Shown here piece after piece: positions 1 to 8,557 of a DNA stretch of 28,008 nt. Origin of the DNA: a virus; the IMG/VR virus record IMGVR_UViG_3300036819_000183, positions 1 through 28,008 of that record; one strand, 5' to 3'. Position 1 is the first letter of the stretch; every line of letters starts with the position of its first letter. Under the pieces are notes generated by a model. It worked only from the letters and a program-made list of their open reading frames with translations. It was not told the DNA's origin and did not search any database. The position numbers and the translations under genes are program-made.

Positions 1-769
1 TGACCGCCTTGGCGTGCATCTGGCACACGCGGCTCTCGGTGACGCCGAGCACCTGACCGATCTCGGCCAGGGTGAACGCCTCGAAGTAGTAGAGCCGGAC
101 CAGCACCTGCTCACGCTCGCTGAGCGCGTCGACGGCCTCGGCGAGGATCCGCCGGGTCTCGGCGGACTCGAAAACGGTTGCCGGGTCCGGGGTGTCGAGG
201 TCGGCGAGCCGCTCGCCGAGGCTGACCTCACCGCCGTCGGTACCGGTCAGCAGTTCGTCGAGGGCCATCACGTTGAGCGCGGCCAGCTGCCGGAAGTTGT
301 TCTGCAACTCGGAGTGCGAGACGCCCATCTCGGCGGCGATCTCGGTCTCGCTCGGGGTCCGGCCCAGGCGGGTCTCGGCCGCCGCGTAGGCCTGCTCGAC
401 CGCCCGTGCCTTGGCCCGTACCGAGCGCGGGATCCAGTCCAGCGCGCGCAGCTCATCGATGATCGCCCCGCGGATGCGCCGGATCGCGTACGGCTCGAAG
501 GCCGACCCGCGGCCGGGCTCGAACTTCTCGATGGCATCGATCAGGCCGAAGATCCCGAAGGAGATGCAGTCGCCGGACTCCACGTTGCGCGGCAACCCCA
601 CACCGATGCGGCCGGCCACGTACTTCACCAGCGGCGAGTAGTGCAGGATCAGCCGCTCCCGCAACGACTCGTCGCCGGTCTCCTTGTACCGCTGCCAGAG
701 CCGGTCGACCGTCCCGGCGGGGTCGTCGACGCGGCGCTGGGCCGCCACCTTGGCAATCGCGTCAAGCAC
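1..769 (-). CDS. whiG: WhiG/FliA-type RNA polymerase sigma factor (C-terminus outside window)
   Basis: An alternative sigma factor of the sigma-28 class; in this family WhiG directs early sporulation genes in streptomycetes and FliA directs flagellar genes. The minus-strand frame is open from a GTG at 769-767 to the window edge (256 codons). Region 2 carries [20 protein letters not shown] and [15 protein letters not shown], followed by [20 protein letters not shown]. Region 4 carries [20 protein letters not shown] and [15 protein letters not shown]. Only a few C-terminal residues should be missing. The GTG overlaps the stop of the upstream recombinase gene by 8 nt, which implies translational coupling in a comM-dprA-xerC-whiG operon. 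Family assignment is firm; whether its role is sporulation or motility cannot be decided here. Confidence 0.93.
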   Translation of the reverse strand, partial: MLDAIAKVAAQRRVDDPAGTVDRLWQRYKETGDESLRERLILHYSPLVKYVAGRIGVGLPRNVESGDCISFGIFGLIDAIEKFEPGRGSAFEPYAIRRIRGAIIDELRALDWIPRSVRAKARAVEQAYAAAETRLGRTPSETEIAAEMGVSHSELQNNFRQLAALNVMALDELLTGTDGGEVSLGERLADLDTPDPATVFESAETRRILAEAVDALSEREQVLVRLYYFEAFTLAEIGQVLGVTESRVCQMHAKAV

Positions 770-1742
770 GGGGATGCGCCTGTTCGTAGGACGCCCGCAG
801 GCGGTCGACGGTCACATGGGTGTACAGCTGGGTGGAGTTCAGCGAGGCGTGGCCCAGCAGCTCCTGGACGCTGCGCAAGTCGGCCCCGCCTTCCAACAGA
901 TGGGTGGCCGCGCTGTGCCGCAAGCCGTGCGGCCCGATCGCCGGAGCGTCGCCGACGTGGGCCAGGTTCTTGGTGAGGATCTCGCGGACCGCCCGGGTCC
1001 CGAGCCGACCGCCGCGGGCCCCGAGGAACAACGCTGCCCCGGACCCGTCCCGGGCCAGCGCCGGTCGACCCGACTCCAGCCACGCGAGGACCGCAAGCCG
1101 GGCCGGATCGCCGAACGGCACCCGCCGTTCCTTGGCGCCCTTTCCCATCGCCTGCAGCAGCCTGACGGCCATGTCGAGGTCGTCGACGTCCAGTCCGACC
1201 AGTTCACCCACCCGCAGCCCGGTCGCATAGAGCAGTTCGAGCACGGCCCGGTCGCGTAGGGCGGCGGGCCCGGAGTCCTGCGCACAGACGGCCAGGAGAG
1301 TCTCGGCCTGCGCCCGGCTGAGCACCGAAGGCAGCCGCCGACGCACCTTCGGGCTGATCAGTCCGGCCCCGGCGTCGGCGCAGGCCCGACCGGTCCGGGC
1401 CGCGTGAGCGGTGAAGGCCCGCGCCGCGGCGGCCCGCCGGGCCACGGTGACGTCGGAGTGCCGGGTCGTCCGCTCGGCGGCCAACCAACTGCGCAGGACG
1501 CGAAGCGTCAGCCCGTCGACGTCGGTGGCTCCCGCCCGCGAGGCGTGGCGCAACAGGCGGCCCACGTCGCCGACGTAGGCCCGCACGGTGTGCACGGACA
1601 AGCCGCGCTCGGCCGCCAGGTGGGTCTCGAACGACGCCAACGCATCGGCCAGTTGCTGGGGCAGCCCGGTGGTCGGGTGCGCGACGGTCGCCCGCCGCCG
1701 TTGGGCCGTGATGACCGAACCTCCCCGAGACCCTTGCTGCAT
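762..1742 (-). CDS. xerC: XerC/XerD-type tyrosine recombinase
   Basis: A site-specific tyrosine recombinase of the chromosome-dimer-resolution type. The N-terminal core-binding domain begins around [20 protein letters not shown]. The catalytic domain shows the family residues: Arg in [17 protein letters not shown], Lys in [13 protein letters not shown], the [15 protein letters not shown] box, and [14 protein letters not shown] with the nucleophilic Tyr. It lies between dprA and whiG, a conserved host neighbourhood, so it is a housekeeping gene and not a phage integrase. I chose the ATG at 1742 (326 aa); an in-frame GTG at 1799 would add 19 residues with no family resemblance. The usual length is about 300 aa. 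It overlaps whiG by 8 nt and starts about 80 nt after the dprA stop. Confidence 0.9.
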   Translation of the reverse strand: MQQGSRGGSVITAQRRRATVAHPTTGLPQQLADALASFETHLAAERGLSVHTVRAYVGDVGRLLRHASRAGATDVDGLTLRVLRSWLAAERTTRHSDVTVARRAAAARAFTAHAARTGRACADAGAGLISPKVRRRLPSVLSRAQAETLLAVCAQDSGPAALRDRAVLELLYATGLRVGELVGLDVDDLDMAVRLLQAMGKGAKERRVPFGDPARLAVLAWLESGRPALARDGSGAALFLGARGGRLGTRAVREILTKNLAHVGDAPAIGPHGLRHSAATHLLEGGADLRSVQELLGHASLNSTQLYTHVTVDRLRASYEQAHPRA

Positions 1743-1823
1743 AGCCTCAACGTTGCCCGTCGGGCCGCCCTGTGCAAAGCACCGCCACGCCCTCTTCACC
1801 CCCCTACGGCGCCGGCCTCCGCC

Positions 1824-2987
1824 TCAGCCCCCAATCGCACTGCGCGCCGAACCGCGCTGCCGCGCCGCCCGGGTCAGGCGCCAACCGCCATCGACCCGTT
1901 CCACCAGGCCCAGCACGGACAGCTCGCCCAACGCCGGCAGCACCTCCTCGTCGGGACGTCCGCAATCCCGACCCACCACGCCCAGCGGGACCACCGCCCG
2001 GCTCGGCAGCGCCTCCAGCACCGCCTGCAACTTCGGCTCCAGCGCGTCGGCCGCCCGCGCGGTCCCCCGCCGCGGTTCGGCCAGGTCCGCGCCCAACCGG
2101 CCCAACGCCTCGATCACCTCCTCGGCCCGGGTGATCGGGACGGCGTGCCGGGAGCGCAGCAACTCGTTGCTGCCCGCCGACACCGCCGAGGTGATCGGGC
2201 CCGGCACCGCCATCAGGACACGCCCGAGTTGCTCGGCCCACCGCGCGGTGGTGGCCGCGCCGCTGCGGGTCGCGGCCTCCACCACCAACGTGCCACGGCT
2301 GCACGCGGCGATGATTCGGTTCCGCGTGAGGAACCTGCGGCGGGCCGGGGTCGAACCGGGGGGCGCCTCGCTGAGCAGCACGCCCTCGCAGGCGATCCGC
2401 TCGATCAGGGCCGCATGGGCCGCCGGGTAGGGCACGTCGACGCCACCGGCCAGCACCCCGGCGGTGAACCCGGAGACCGCCAGCGCTCCCCGGTGCGCGG
2501 CGACATCGATCCCGAAGGCACAACCCGAGACGATCGCCCAACCCGCCTCGGCCAGGGTCGCGGCCAGTTCCGTGGCCACATGGACCCCGTAGCCGGTGGC
2601 CGCCCGCGAGCCCACCACCGAGACGGACTCCAGCAACGCGGTGCGCCACCCCACCGGGCCCCGCACCCAGATCCCGTGCGGGCGCCCGGCACCCAGGTCG
2701 TCGAGCTGGGCCGGCCATTCCGGCTCCCCCGGGCACACGAATCGGATCCCGACGCGCTCGGCGCCGGCCAACTCGGCCGCACCGCCCGCCCCGGCCAGCC
2801 GGACCCGCATCGCCGCCGCACCAGGCACCTCCGCCTTCCCGCTCTGCAGCACGTGGATCACCTCGACCGCCCCGATCCGGGCGACCAGGCCGCCGAGTGC
2901 GGGTTCGTCGGGTTCGGCGATCCGGGTCAGCAGGGCCCGCGCCTCGCGCTCCTCCTGGTCCATTCGCTCACTGGCAAGCTCGCTCAC
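1824..2987 (-). CDS. dprA: DNA-processing protein DprA
   Basis: DprA binds incoming single-stranded DNA during natural transformation and loads RecA; it is also widely kept in bacteria not known to be competent. The product is 387 aa from a GTG at 2987-2985 that overlaps the comM stop (GTGA), the reason for choosing this start over the longer open frame. The Rossmann-like domain is clear: SVVGSRAATGYG, GCAFGIDVAAHRGAL, GVLAGGVDVPYPAAH, RRRFLTRNRIIAACSRGTLV, TRSGAATTARWAEQLGR and AVPGPITSAVSAGSNELL. A C-terminal winged-helix-like segment follows. The gene is intact although the comM gene directly upstream is broken, so its native operon promoter is now separated from it by at least one whole prophage. 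Confidence 0.93.
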   Translation of the reverse strand: MSELASERMDQEEREARALLTRIAEPDEPALGGLVARIGAVEVIHVLQSGKAEVPGAAAMRVRLAGAGGAAELAGAERVGIRFVCPGEPEWPAQLDDLGAGRPHGIWVRGPVGWRTALLESVSVVGSRAATGYGVHVATELAATLAEAGWAIVSGCAFGIDVAAHRGALAVSGFTAGVLAGGVDVPYPAAHAALIERIACEGVLLSEAPPGSTPARRRFLTRNRIIAACSRGTLVVEAATRSGAATTARWAEQLGRVLMAVPGPITSAVSAGSNELLRSRHAVPITRAEEVIEALGRLGADLAEPRRGTARAADALEPKLQAVLEALPSRAVVPLGVVGRDCGRPDEEVLPALGELSVLGLVERVDGGWRLTRAARQRGSARSAIGG

Positions 2988-3565
2988 GCCGCCCACCCGT
3001 CGGTGACCCCGCTGCGCAGCGCCAGCGCCGCGCCGACCTCGCTCGGCCCCGGCCGTGGCTTGCCGGCCAGGTCGCTCACGCTCCACGAAACCCGCAACAC
3101 CCGGTCCATTCCCCGGGCCGACAACCACCCGCCGTCCAACGCCCGCTCGAGGATTCGGACCGCTGCGTCCTCGACCCGGAACTCCCGACGCAGCGCCCGC
3201 GACGGGACCTGGGCGTTCAGCGTCCAGGGGGTGCCCGTGAGCCGATGCAGAGCACGATGCCGGGCCGTCAGGATCCGCTCGGCGACCGTCGCGGTGGACT
3301 CACCGTCCGCGGCGCCGATCAGTTCCACCCGGCTGGGTCGGTCGACGTAGACCTGCAGGTCGATCCGGTCCAGCAAGGGCCGGGACAGTCGGCTGCGGTA
3401 GCGGCGCCGAACGTGCGGGGTGCACGAGCAGCCCCCTCCGCGGCCGAGGTCGGCGGCCTTCCCGCACGGGCACGGGTTGGCGGCCAGCACCAGCAGGAAC
3501 GCTGCCGGGAACCGCGCGGTCAACGCCGCCCGGGCGATGATCACCTCCCCGCTTTCCATCGGCTG
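2984..3565 (-). pseudogene. comM: comM (YifB-type Mg-chelatase-like ATPase), 3' fragment
   Basis: The C-terminal third of ComM, a hexameric AAA+ branch-migration helicase that helps integrate transforming DNA. Reading from the prophage junction, the frame begins with Gln-Pro-Met-Glu-Ser-Gly-Glu-Val, which in intact relatives directly follows the Walker B segment. It continues with FLLVLAANPCPCGKAADLGR and YRSRLSRPLLDRIDLQVYVD, hallmark sequences of the YifB C-terminal half, and ends at a TGA overlapping the dprA start. It lacks the ATP-binding part, which lies at 20164 onward. The ATG at 3559 could start a truncated protein, but without Walker A and B it could not be an active helicase. Confidence 0.92.
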
Positions 3566-3580
3566 ACCTAGCCAGTGTCC
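3545..3580. other. attL of prophage 1
   Basis: Host comM sequence ends on the left of GCTG (3562-3565) and prophage sequence begins to its right. On the minus strand the host side reads in frame as Gln-Pro-Met-Glu-Ser-Gly. The phage arm (3566-3580) ends in TGTCC, which pairs with GGACA at 20151-20155 on the other arm when attP is rebuilt, giving an imperfect 32-bp dyad whose centre falls on the TG of the core. Short identity and dyad arms are what a serine integrase is expected to use. Confidence 0.8.
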
Positions 3581-3618
3581 GCAACATAAGTCGTCAGCCA
3601 GCCAGCCAAGGAGTAGTC

Positions 3619-4116
3619 GTGAGCCGCTACAACCGTCACAACCCCCGCGCCATTGCCGCCGGGACCGTCATCGGCACCGCCATCTCAGCCGTCATCGCCA
3701 TGCTCGTGCTCTCCGGGTGCAGCAGCGCGAGCGCCTCACCGCCCGCCGCTGCGCCGTCGGCCGCAGCCGCCCCCAGCACGGCCGCCTGCGAGACCGCCAT
3801 CACTGCCGAGATGCTGACCCACGACAACAGCAAACCGGCCGCGTGCAACGGCCTCAGTGACGCGCAGCTCCAGCAGCTCGTCGCCGGCATGTTCACGGTC
3901 GGCGCCACGGAGCTAGGCGCGTACTGCGTGCCCTCGACCGAGTACAACAACCTGGTCGTCGGGTGGAACGCGCTGACCGAGGCGCAGCGGACCGCCTATG
4001 CGAAGGGCTCGTCCGGTGACGCGATCGCCACCTACGCGAACGCGGCACACCCGGGCTGGTCGAACGGCCTGACCAAGGCCCAGACCGCCGACATCACGAA
4101 GCCGGCCTGCGCCTAG
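3619..4116 (+). CDS. Prophage-encoded exported lipoprotein (cargo gene)
   Basis: A 165-aa protein with a typical lipoprotein signal: basic start (MSRYNRHNPR), a hydrophobic segment to about residue 31 and a lipobox LSGC with Cys34 as the predicted lipidated residue. An Ala/Pro/Ser-rich linker follows, then a globular part with four Cys that could form two disulfides. The GTG start has a good ribosome site (AAGGAG, 6 nt upstream). It is the only plus-strand gene of prophage 1, lying 53 bp from the crossover and converging on the tail operon with a 4-nt CTAG overlap of stop codons. Position and orientation fit a lysogenic-conversion gene, for example surface exclusion, but no family is recognised. 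Confidence 0.82.
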   Translation: MSRYNRHNPRAIAAGTVIGTAISAVIAMLVLSGCSSASASPPAAAPSAAAAPSTAACETAITAEMLTHDNSKPAACNGLSDAQLQQLVAGMFTVGATELGAYCVPSTEYNNLVVGWNALTEAQRTAYAKGSSGDAIATYANAAHPGWSNGLTKAQTADITKPACA

Positions 4117-4319
4117 CGCAGGACCAGCGCCAGTACGGTCCCAAGGCCGGACATCAGCGCTGCCGAACCAACCAGCCCCGTCCAGAGTTGCCGCGCGGTC
4201 ACGTAGCCGCGCGGCTTCTCCAATTCCCGGAGCCGCGTCTCGTGGTCGCTGGCACTCAGCAGCAGCGTGTCCACCTTGACCTCGATGCGGGCCAGCGTGA
4301 TCAGCGCGTCGTCCCCCAT
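4113..4319 (-). CDS. Small coiled-coil plus TM protein, XhlA-like holin candidate
   Basis: A 68-aa protein starting at ATG 4319 (ATGA overlap with the upstream gene's stop). The N-terminal part is a short amphipathic, charged helix (LARIEVKVDTLLLSASDHET, then RLRELEK). The C-terminal part is one hydrophobic segment (LVGSAALMSGLGTVLALVLR). This coiled-coil then membrane-helix design, at the end of a tail operon, is typical of small XhlA/holin-like phage proteins. No endolysin accompanies it, so a lysis role is inferred only. Its 68-aa counterpart in prophage 2 (21501-21707) keeps the pattern YVT-RQLWT. The stop codon overlaps that of the convergent lipoprotein gene. Confidence 0.72.
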   Translation of the reverse strand: MGDDALITLARIEVKVDTLLLSASDHETRLRELEKPRGYVTARQLWTGLVGSAALMSGLGTVLALVLR

Positions 4320-4849
4320 CACGCCACCGCCCGGCACACCGCGAACGAGCCGGCCATGAGTCGAACCGCGTTCGACGCCACCGCGGTGAACTGGGCGAAC
4401 TGGAGCTGGATCGTGCCGCCCGACGCACCGCCGTCGAGCAGCAGCACCTCCCGGACGTAGTAGTTCGTCGAGGCCGTCGACATCGTGTTCAGGTTGTTCG
4501 TCCCCAGCGAGAACGCCCGGGACTGCACCAGCATCGAGTCCGGCGCCGCGGTGGCCGTGTCCGGCGAGCCCTGCACCATACGCTCCTGACCGCTGGCCAC
4601 GGCCGCCACGGTCCCGGTGACCGCCCAGGCGAGGCGCAGGTTGCCGGTCGTCGCCGATGACTGGGCAACAAGGTTGGCCTCGACCATGTACCGGGTGTTG
4701 GCCAGCAGCGTGAACACGATGTCGTTGTCATTGACCAGGGTCACCGAGTTGGTCACCGACTGCGTGCTGGCCTTGACCGCCGTCATCGGGCACAGCAGGT
4801 TGAGCTGCGCAGCAGTGACCTGCTGGAGCACCGAGAAGCTGATCGTCAC
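4319..4849 (-). CDS. Beta-rich phage virion protein, probable tail appendage
   Basis: A 176-aa protein of short, alternating polar and hydrophobic Thr/Ser/Val-rich stretches, with no membrane segment and no enzymatic motif. The start (MTISFSVLQQVTAAQLNLLC) and end (SFAVCRAVA) are recognisable in the 177-aa counterpart at 21707-22240, while the middle differs strongly. It lies directly downstream of the large tail-tip gene, two bases after that gene's stop. This suggests a minor tail or fibre-tip component expressed with it. No named family is recognised; the assignment rests on position, composition and conservation between the two prophages. Confidence 0.65.
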   Translation of the reverse strand: MTISFSVLQQVTAAQLNLLCPMTAVKASTQSVTNSVTLVNDNDIVFTLLANTRYMVEANLVAQSSATTGNLRLAWAVTGTVAAVASGQERMVQGSPDTATAAPDSMLVQSRAFSLGTNNLNTMSTASTNYYVREVLLLDGGASGGTIQLQFAQFTAVASNAVRLMAGSFAVCRAVA

Positions 4850-4850
4850 G

Positions 4851-7451
4851 TCACATACCCCCGTTTAGACCGGGGCGGTTGCCCGAGTCGAGCTTGCCGA
4901 ACGTCGAGTCGTCGAGCCGGAACACCGCGAACGGCCCGAACGGGCGCAGCACGTAGGTGATCGACTGCTCGTTCACCGCGCCGATCACCTCGGCCGTGCC
5001 GATCACCAGGTGGTCGGCCGGGCCGGGCTGAACCCAGGCCGGGGTGTTGGTCGTCTGCACGTGCTGGCCGATCTCGACCGCCATGAGGGCTGCTGCGCTG
5101 GCCGGGATCGCCTCCAGCACCGAGGTGACGGCCTTGAAGCGTTCTGCGTCGATCGTGCCCAGCGCCAGCGCCCAGGCCGCGATATTCGGCAGGTCCCGGC
5201 CCTGCTCGTCGGTGCTCACCGTGACCGAGGTGACGTACTGCCCGACACCCGCCGGCGGCGGCATCACGGACAGCGCACCGGTCGCCAGATAGGCCCTGGC
5301 CGAGCTGCCGCCCTGCTGCGTCGCGGTGCAGTCGTTGCGGATCAGCGTGTCGTCATCGGTCGGCTCGAACGGGTCGCCGATGTAGCCCGGCGTCGAGTAG
5401 TCGAAGGTCTGAGCGCTCGCCTGCGAGCACAACGCCGAGAGGGGCCGGTACAGCAGCCCCGCGAACCCGCGTGCCTCGGCCAGCTCACCGCCGTCGGTGG
5501 CCTGGGCCAGGGTGAACAGGTCCGGGCCGGTCGCAATGGGCTGCGGACCCTGCCAGACGTTGTCACTGCGCACGCCGGGGATCGCGTCCGAGACCAGCGG
5601 CAGTGACAGCGGCACGGAGTCCTCCTGAGCCAGCCGCAGCATGCGCAGCACGACATCCTCACCCGACCAGGACTGAACCAGGCCCGCCTGCGCGAACACG
5701 TTCGGGAACAGGCCCTTGGAGACCGGATCGGCCGTCGTCCCGTCGGTGGAGTAAGCCATATGGCCGACGGTCATCACCCCGGAGCCGCCCAGAGGCCCTG
5801 CAGTGAACTTCGTGACCCGCCCGTTGGTGCCGGTGTTGGCCGCGAAGTCCCCGAAGGACTCGTTCGAGCCGTCGGCCGGCGAGATCCGCCAGTGGACGTC
5901 GAACAGGGTCGGTCCCAGCGCGTGCGGCTTCCAGTACAGCGAGATCGCGCACGGGACACCGACCATCGTGGCGCCGTGGCTGCCCGGGTTGGTCAACGCC
6001 TCGGTTACGGTGGCACCGGTGCCGTCGGTCCAGTAGAGCTGGAAGCCGGTCGAGGCCCACTGCACACCGATTGCCGAGATCGTGGCACTGGTGCCGTCGT
6101 TGGCCATATTCAGCGAGTAGACATACCCGCCGCTGGCGCCGGCGGCCGTCACGTTGACCAGCGCGCAGGCACTACCGGACTGGGAGGCCGCCGTGGCCGG
6201 GAACGCCGGGAAACCGTAGGTGTAGCCGGTCGCCGGCAGGGTCGGCAGGGCGCTGGAGGCCGCGAACGAGGTCGAGTCGGCACCTGCGGAGGCGCCGACC
6301 AGGGTCATCGACGCCACGCCTTGGATCGGCGAGGCCGCGTAGTTCGCGCTGGCAGTGCCGGACTCCAGCGGCCAGTAGGCCGAGGGGGAACGGTCGGACA
6401 GGTACCGGTGCGCGGCACTGCGCGCGGCCGGTGTGCCCTGCGTGTACACGCGCAGGGCCGACCCGCAGGTGACTGCGGTGCGCAGGTCCTTGCCGAAGCT
6501 GCTCGACGCCGGGGCGATCTCGGAGCAGAAGCCGGCGAACCGGGGCTGGTAGGGCGTCGCGTTGAACCGGTAGTAGGAGAACGACCGGTCGGACTGGGCG
6601 TAGACCTCCCCGGCCGGGTAGAACGAGATCGTCCCAGCGGCCGGGCAGTACCGCGCCCAGGCCTGCACCCGGGCACCGCTGGACGGCCCGCTGTCTGCAA
6701 CCAGGATCCAGTCCGCGCGCGTGGACGTGTCCATGGGCGCCTGCAGCATTGCGTTGCGCGGGTCGGCCGACCAGGCGGTGAAGACAATGCAGACGTCGCC
6801 GGCAGTCACGGTGTCCGTGATCCAGTTGGAGGTCGAGGCCGAGCCGTTCGGGGCGTTCGCGGCCGAGTACTGGCGCAGGCCGTGCTGGCTCGACGCGGCG
6901 GCCGTGGCGCCCGGGATGAACAAGGACAGCGCGGCACCAGCGGCGGTCTTCGTCGACGTCGCGGTGACGGCCGCCACGGTCCCGGCCGAGATCCCCGTCT
7001 TGTAACCGGCGTTCGTCGCCAGCCCGGCCACGGACAGGCCAGTGAAGGTGCCCTGCATTGTGTAGCCGGCCGGGCCGGTGATGGCCGCCGCATTGTCGTT
7101 CTGCGCCCAGAAGGACAGCACCGTGCCCGAGGCTTCAGCGTTGACCGCCGGGGCCTGCAGCGCCCCGCTGGCTACCCACGGCGCCGACGTGCCCGCCGGG
7201 GGCGTGCCGATGCCGATCCGGATCGGGGTGTTGCGGTTGAACTGGCCGAAGTACGGCCCGCTGGGATACCGGGGCGAGAAGCGGAAGTCGGCATTGTTGA
7301 AGGACAGCGTTGCGGAGCTGTTCTCGGCCGAGCCAGTCTCCGAAGACCGGCCACGCCGGATCTGGATCTTCTCGTCGGTGAGCACGAAGCTGGTCACGTC
7401 GGTCCAGGCCCCGCCCAGCAGCAGGTCCACGCGCGGGCCGGTCAACGTCAC
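4851..7451 (-). CDS. Large minor tail protein (tail tip) with variable central domain
   Basis: An 866-aa structural protein, the largest in the element. The N-terminus (MTLTGPRVDLLLGGAWTDVT, then IQIRRGRSSETGSAENSSAT) is typical of actinophage minor tail proteins downstream of the tape measure. From about residue 355 a segment opens with AYWPLESGT, the usual entry of a LamG/concanavalin-like domain, and runs to about 580. The C-terminal part resumes with EDVVLRMLRLAQED and ends in TFGKLDSGNRPGLNGGM. Compared with the 877-aa relative at 22240-24873, both ends are nearly identical but the central domain is highly divergent, which fits a receptor-binding region. The GTG start overlaps the tape-measure stop (GTGA). 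Confidence 0.82.
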   Translation of the reverse strand: MTLTGPRVDLLLGGAWTDVTSFVLTDEKIQIRRGRSSETGSAENSSATLSFNNADFRFSPRYPSGPYFGQFNRNTPIRIGIGTPPAGTSAPWVASGALQAPAVNAEASGTVLSFWAQNDNAAAITGPAGYTMQGTFTGLSVAGLATNAGYKTGISAGTVAAVTATSTKTAAGAALSLFIPGATAAASSQHGLRQYSAANAPNGSASTSNWITDTVTAGDVCIVFTAWSADPRNAMLQAPMDTSTRADWILVADSGPSSGARVQAWARYCPAAGTISFYPAGEVYAQSDRSFSYYRFNATPYQPRFAGFCSEIAPASSSFGKDLRTAVTCGSALRVYTQGTPAARSAAHRYLSDRSPSAYWPLESGTASANYAASPIQGVASMTLVGASAGADSTSFAASSALPTLPATGYTYGFPAFPATAASQSGSACALVNVTAAGASGGYVYSLNMANDGTSATISAIGVQWASTGFQLYWTDGTGATVTEALTNPGSHGATMVGVPCAISLYWKPHALGPTLFDVHWRISPADGSNESFGDFAANTGTNGRVTKFTAGPLGGSGVMTVGHMAYSTDGTTADPVSKGLFPNVFAQAGLVQSWSGEDVVLRMLRLAQEDSVPLSLPLVSDAIPGVRSDNVWQGPQPIATGPDLFTLAQATDGGELAEARGFAGLLYRPLSALCSQASAQTFDYSTPGYIGDPFEPTDDDTLIRNDCTATQQGGSSARAYLATGALSVMPPPAGVGQYVTSVTVSTDEQGRDLPNIAAWALALGTIDAERFKAVTSVLEAIPASAAALMAVEIGQHVQTTNTPAWVQPGPADHLVIGTAEVIGAVNEQSITYVLRPFGPFAVFRLDDSTFGKLDSGNRPGLNGGM

Positions 7452-8557
7452 TTCGCCACCCCCAGCACGAGCTGGGCGTTGCCACCGCGCAGGCGCACAC
7501 CCTGCCGCAGCGCGTTGACGAGCGCGTCGTTGCTGACCCCGGAGAAGTCGACGGTCACATGTGTGCTGCCGCCCCCACCCGGGCCGGGACCGCCGCGCAT
7601 GGGGACGATCGCCCCCGGGCCGTCGGGCATGAACATCTCGGGACCGCGCTCACCGACCAGCGTCGGGCCGGTCGGCCGGCCGCCGTTGGCCATGCGCGGA
7701 ATGGTGAAGCCGGGGGTGTGGAACAGGCCCAGGTTGATCGACGGAATACCGAAGCCGCCAACAGTCGAGTTCCAGGCCGACTTGACCAGGTTGAAAGCGG
7801 CAGTGAACGGGGCCGAGATCACGCTCGTGAGTGCCTGCCAGCCGGTCTTGAACCAGCCGAGCAGCGTCGAGGCGCCCGACTTGATCCCGTCCCAGTGGCG
7901 GGAGATCTCCAGTACCGCTATGCCGATGGGGCCGGTCAAGATCGCCAGCAGCAACGGCCAGTGGCTCTTGATCCAGTCCCAGGTGTCGACGACCACGGCC
8001 TTGGCGACCGAGAACGCTTCTTTGACGCCGTCCCGGAACGCGGCGCAGTGCTGCCACAACTCGTAGAAGCCGACTGCCAGCAGCGCCACGGTGCCGATGA
8101 TCAGACCAATCGGGTTGGCCAGCAGCGAGACGTTCAGCTCGTCGCTGGCCACGGTGCCTTCCTCGGTGGCCACGGTGTTCGCCTCGGTGGCCGTGGTGGA
8201 CGCACCGAACAGGCCCTTCACCTTGTTCAGCGCGCCGGACAGCGCCCCGCCCAGTCCTTCGGTTAGGTCCTTCGCGCCTTTGGCCAGGTCGAACCCGACC
8301 TGCGCGAACATGATCGCCTGCTCGCCCGGGAAGCTGATCCCCAGCGCGAGCAGGCCGTCGGTCAGACCCTTGGCTGTGTCCTTCACGCCCTTGGCGGTCT
8401 TGGTGGTCCTGTCCATGTGGCTGTTGAAACCGTCGACGTTGCTGGTCTGATTGCTGAAGGACCGACCGGTCTGCTCGGTCTGCGACCGGACGTCCTTCAG
8501 GGTCTTGTCCAGCGACGTGGCGTCGCCGGCGAAGGTCAGGGTTACCGCGTTGCTCAC
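7448..8557 (-). CDS. Short tail tape measure protein
   Basis: A 369-aa protein from a GTG at 8557 that overlaps the upstream stop (GTGA). The start SNAVTLTFAGDATSLDKTLK is the usual beginning of tape measure proteins. A helical coiled region follows, then hydrophobic segments (LANPIGLIIGTVALLAVGFY and HWPLLLAILTGPIGIAVLEI). The C-terminus carries MANGGRPTGPTLVGERGPEM, a common tape-measure ending. At about 0.15 nm per residue the tail would be roughly 55 nm, very short for a siphovirus. It lies between the gp10-like gene and the tail-tip gene. The 372-aa counterpart is at 24873-25991. Confidence 0.85.
   Translation of the reverse strand: MSNAVTLTFAGDATSLDKTLKDVRSQTEQTGRSFSNQTSNVDGFNSHMDRTTKTAKGVKDTAKGLTDGLLALGISFPGEQAIMFAQVGFDLAKGAKDLTEGLGGALSGALNKVKGLFGASTTATEANTVATEEGTVASDELNVSLLANPIGLIIGTVALLAVGFYELWQHCAAFRDGVKEAFSVAKAVVVDTWDWIKSHWPLLLAILTGPIGIAVLEISRHWDGIKSGASTLLGWFKTGWQALTSVISAPFTAAFNLVKSAWNSTVGGFGIPSINLGLFHTPGFTIPRMANGGRPTGPTLVGERGPEMFMPDGPGAIVPMRGGPGPGGGGSTHVTVDFSGVSNDALVNALRQGVRLRGGNAQLVLGVAK

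Noticed and set aside
1404-3350. A 648-codon open frame on the plus strand opposite dprA and comM
   Set aside because: Composition is Arg/Pro/Gln-rich with no domain; it mirrors high-GC genes on the minus strand whose families are clear.
5760-8066. A 768-codon plus-strand open frame across tail genes
   Set aside because: Same shadow effect; it cuts across two well-supported tail genes and has no recognisable domain.
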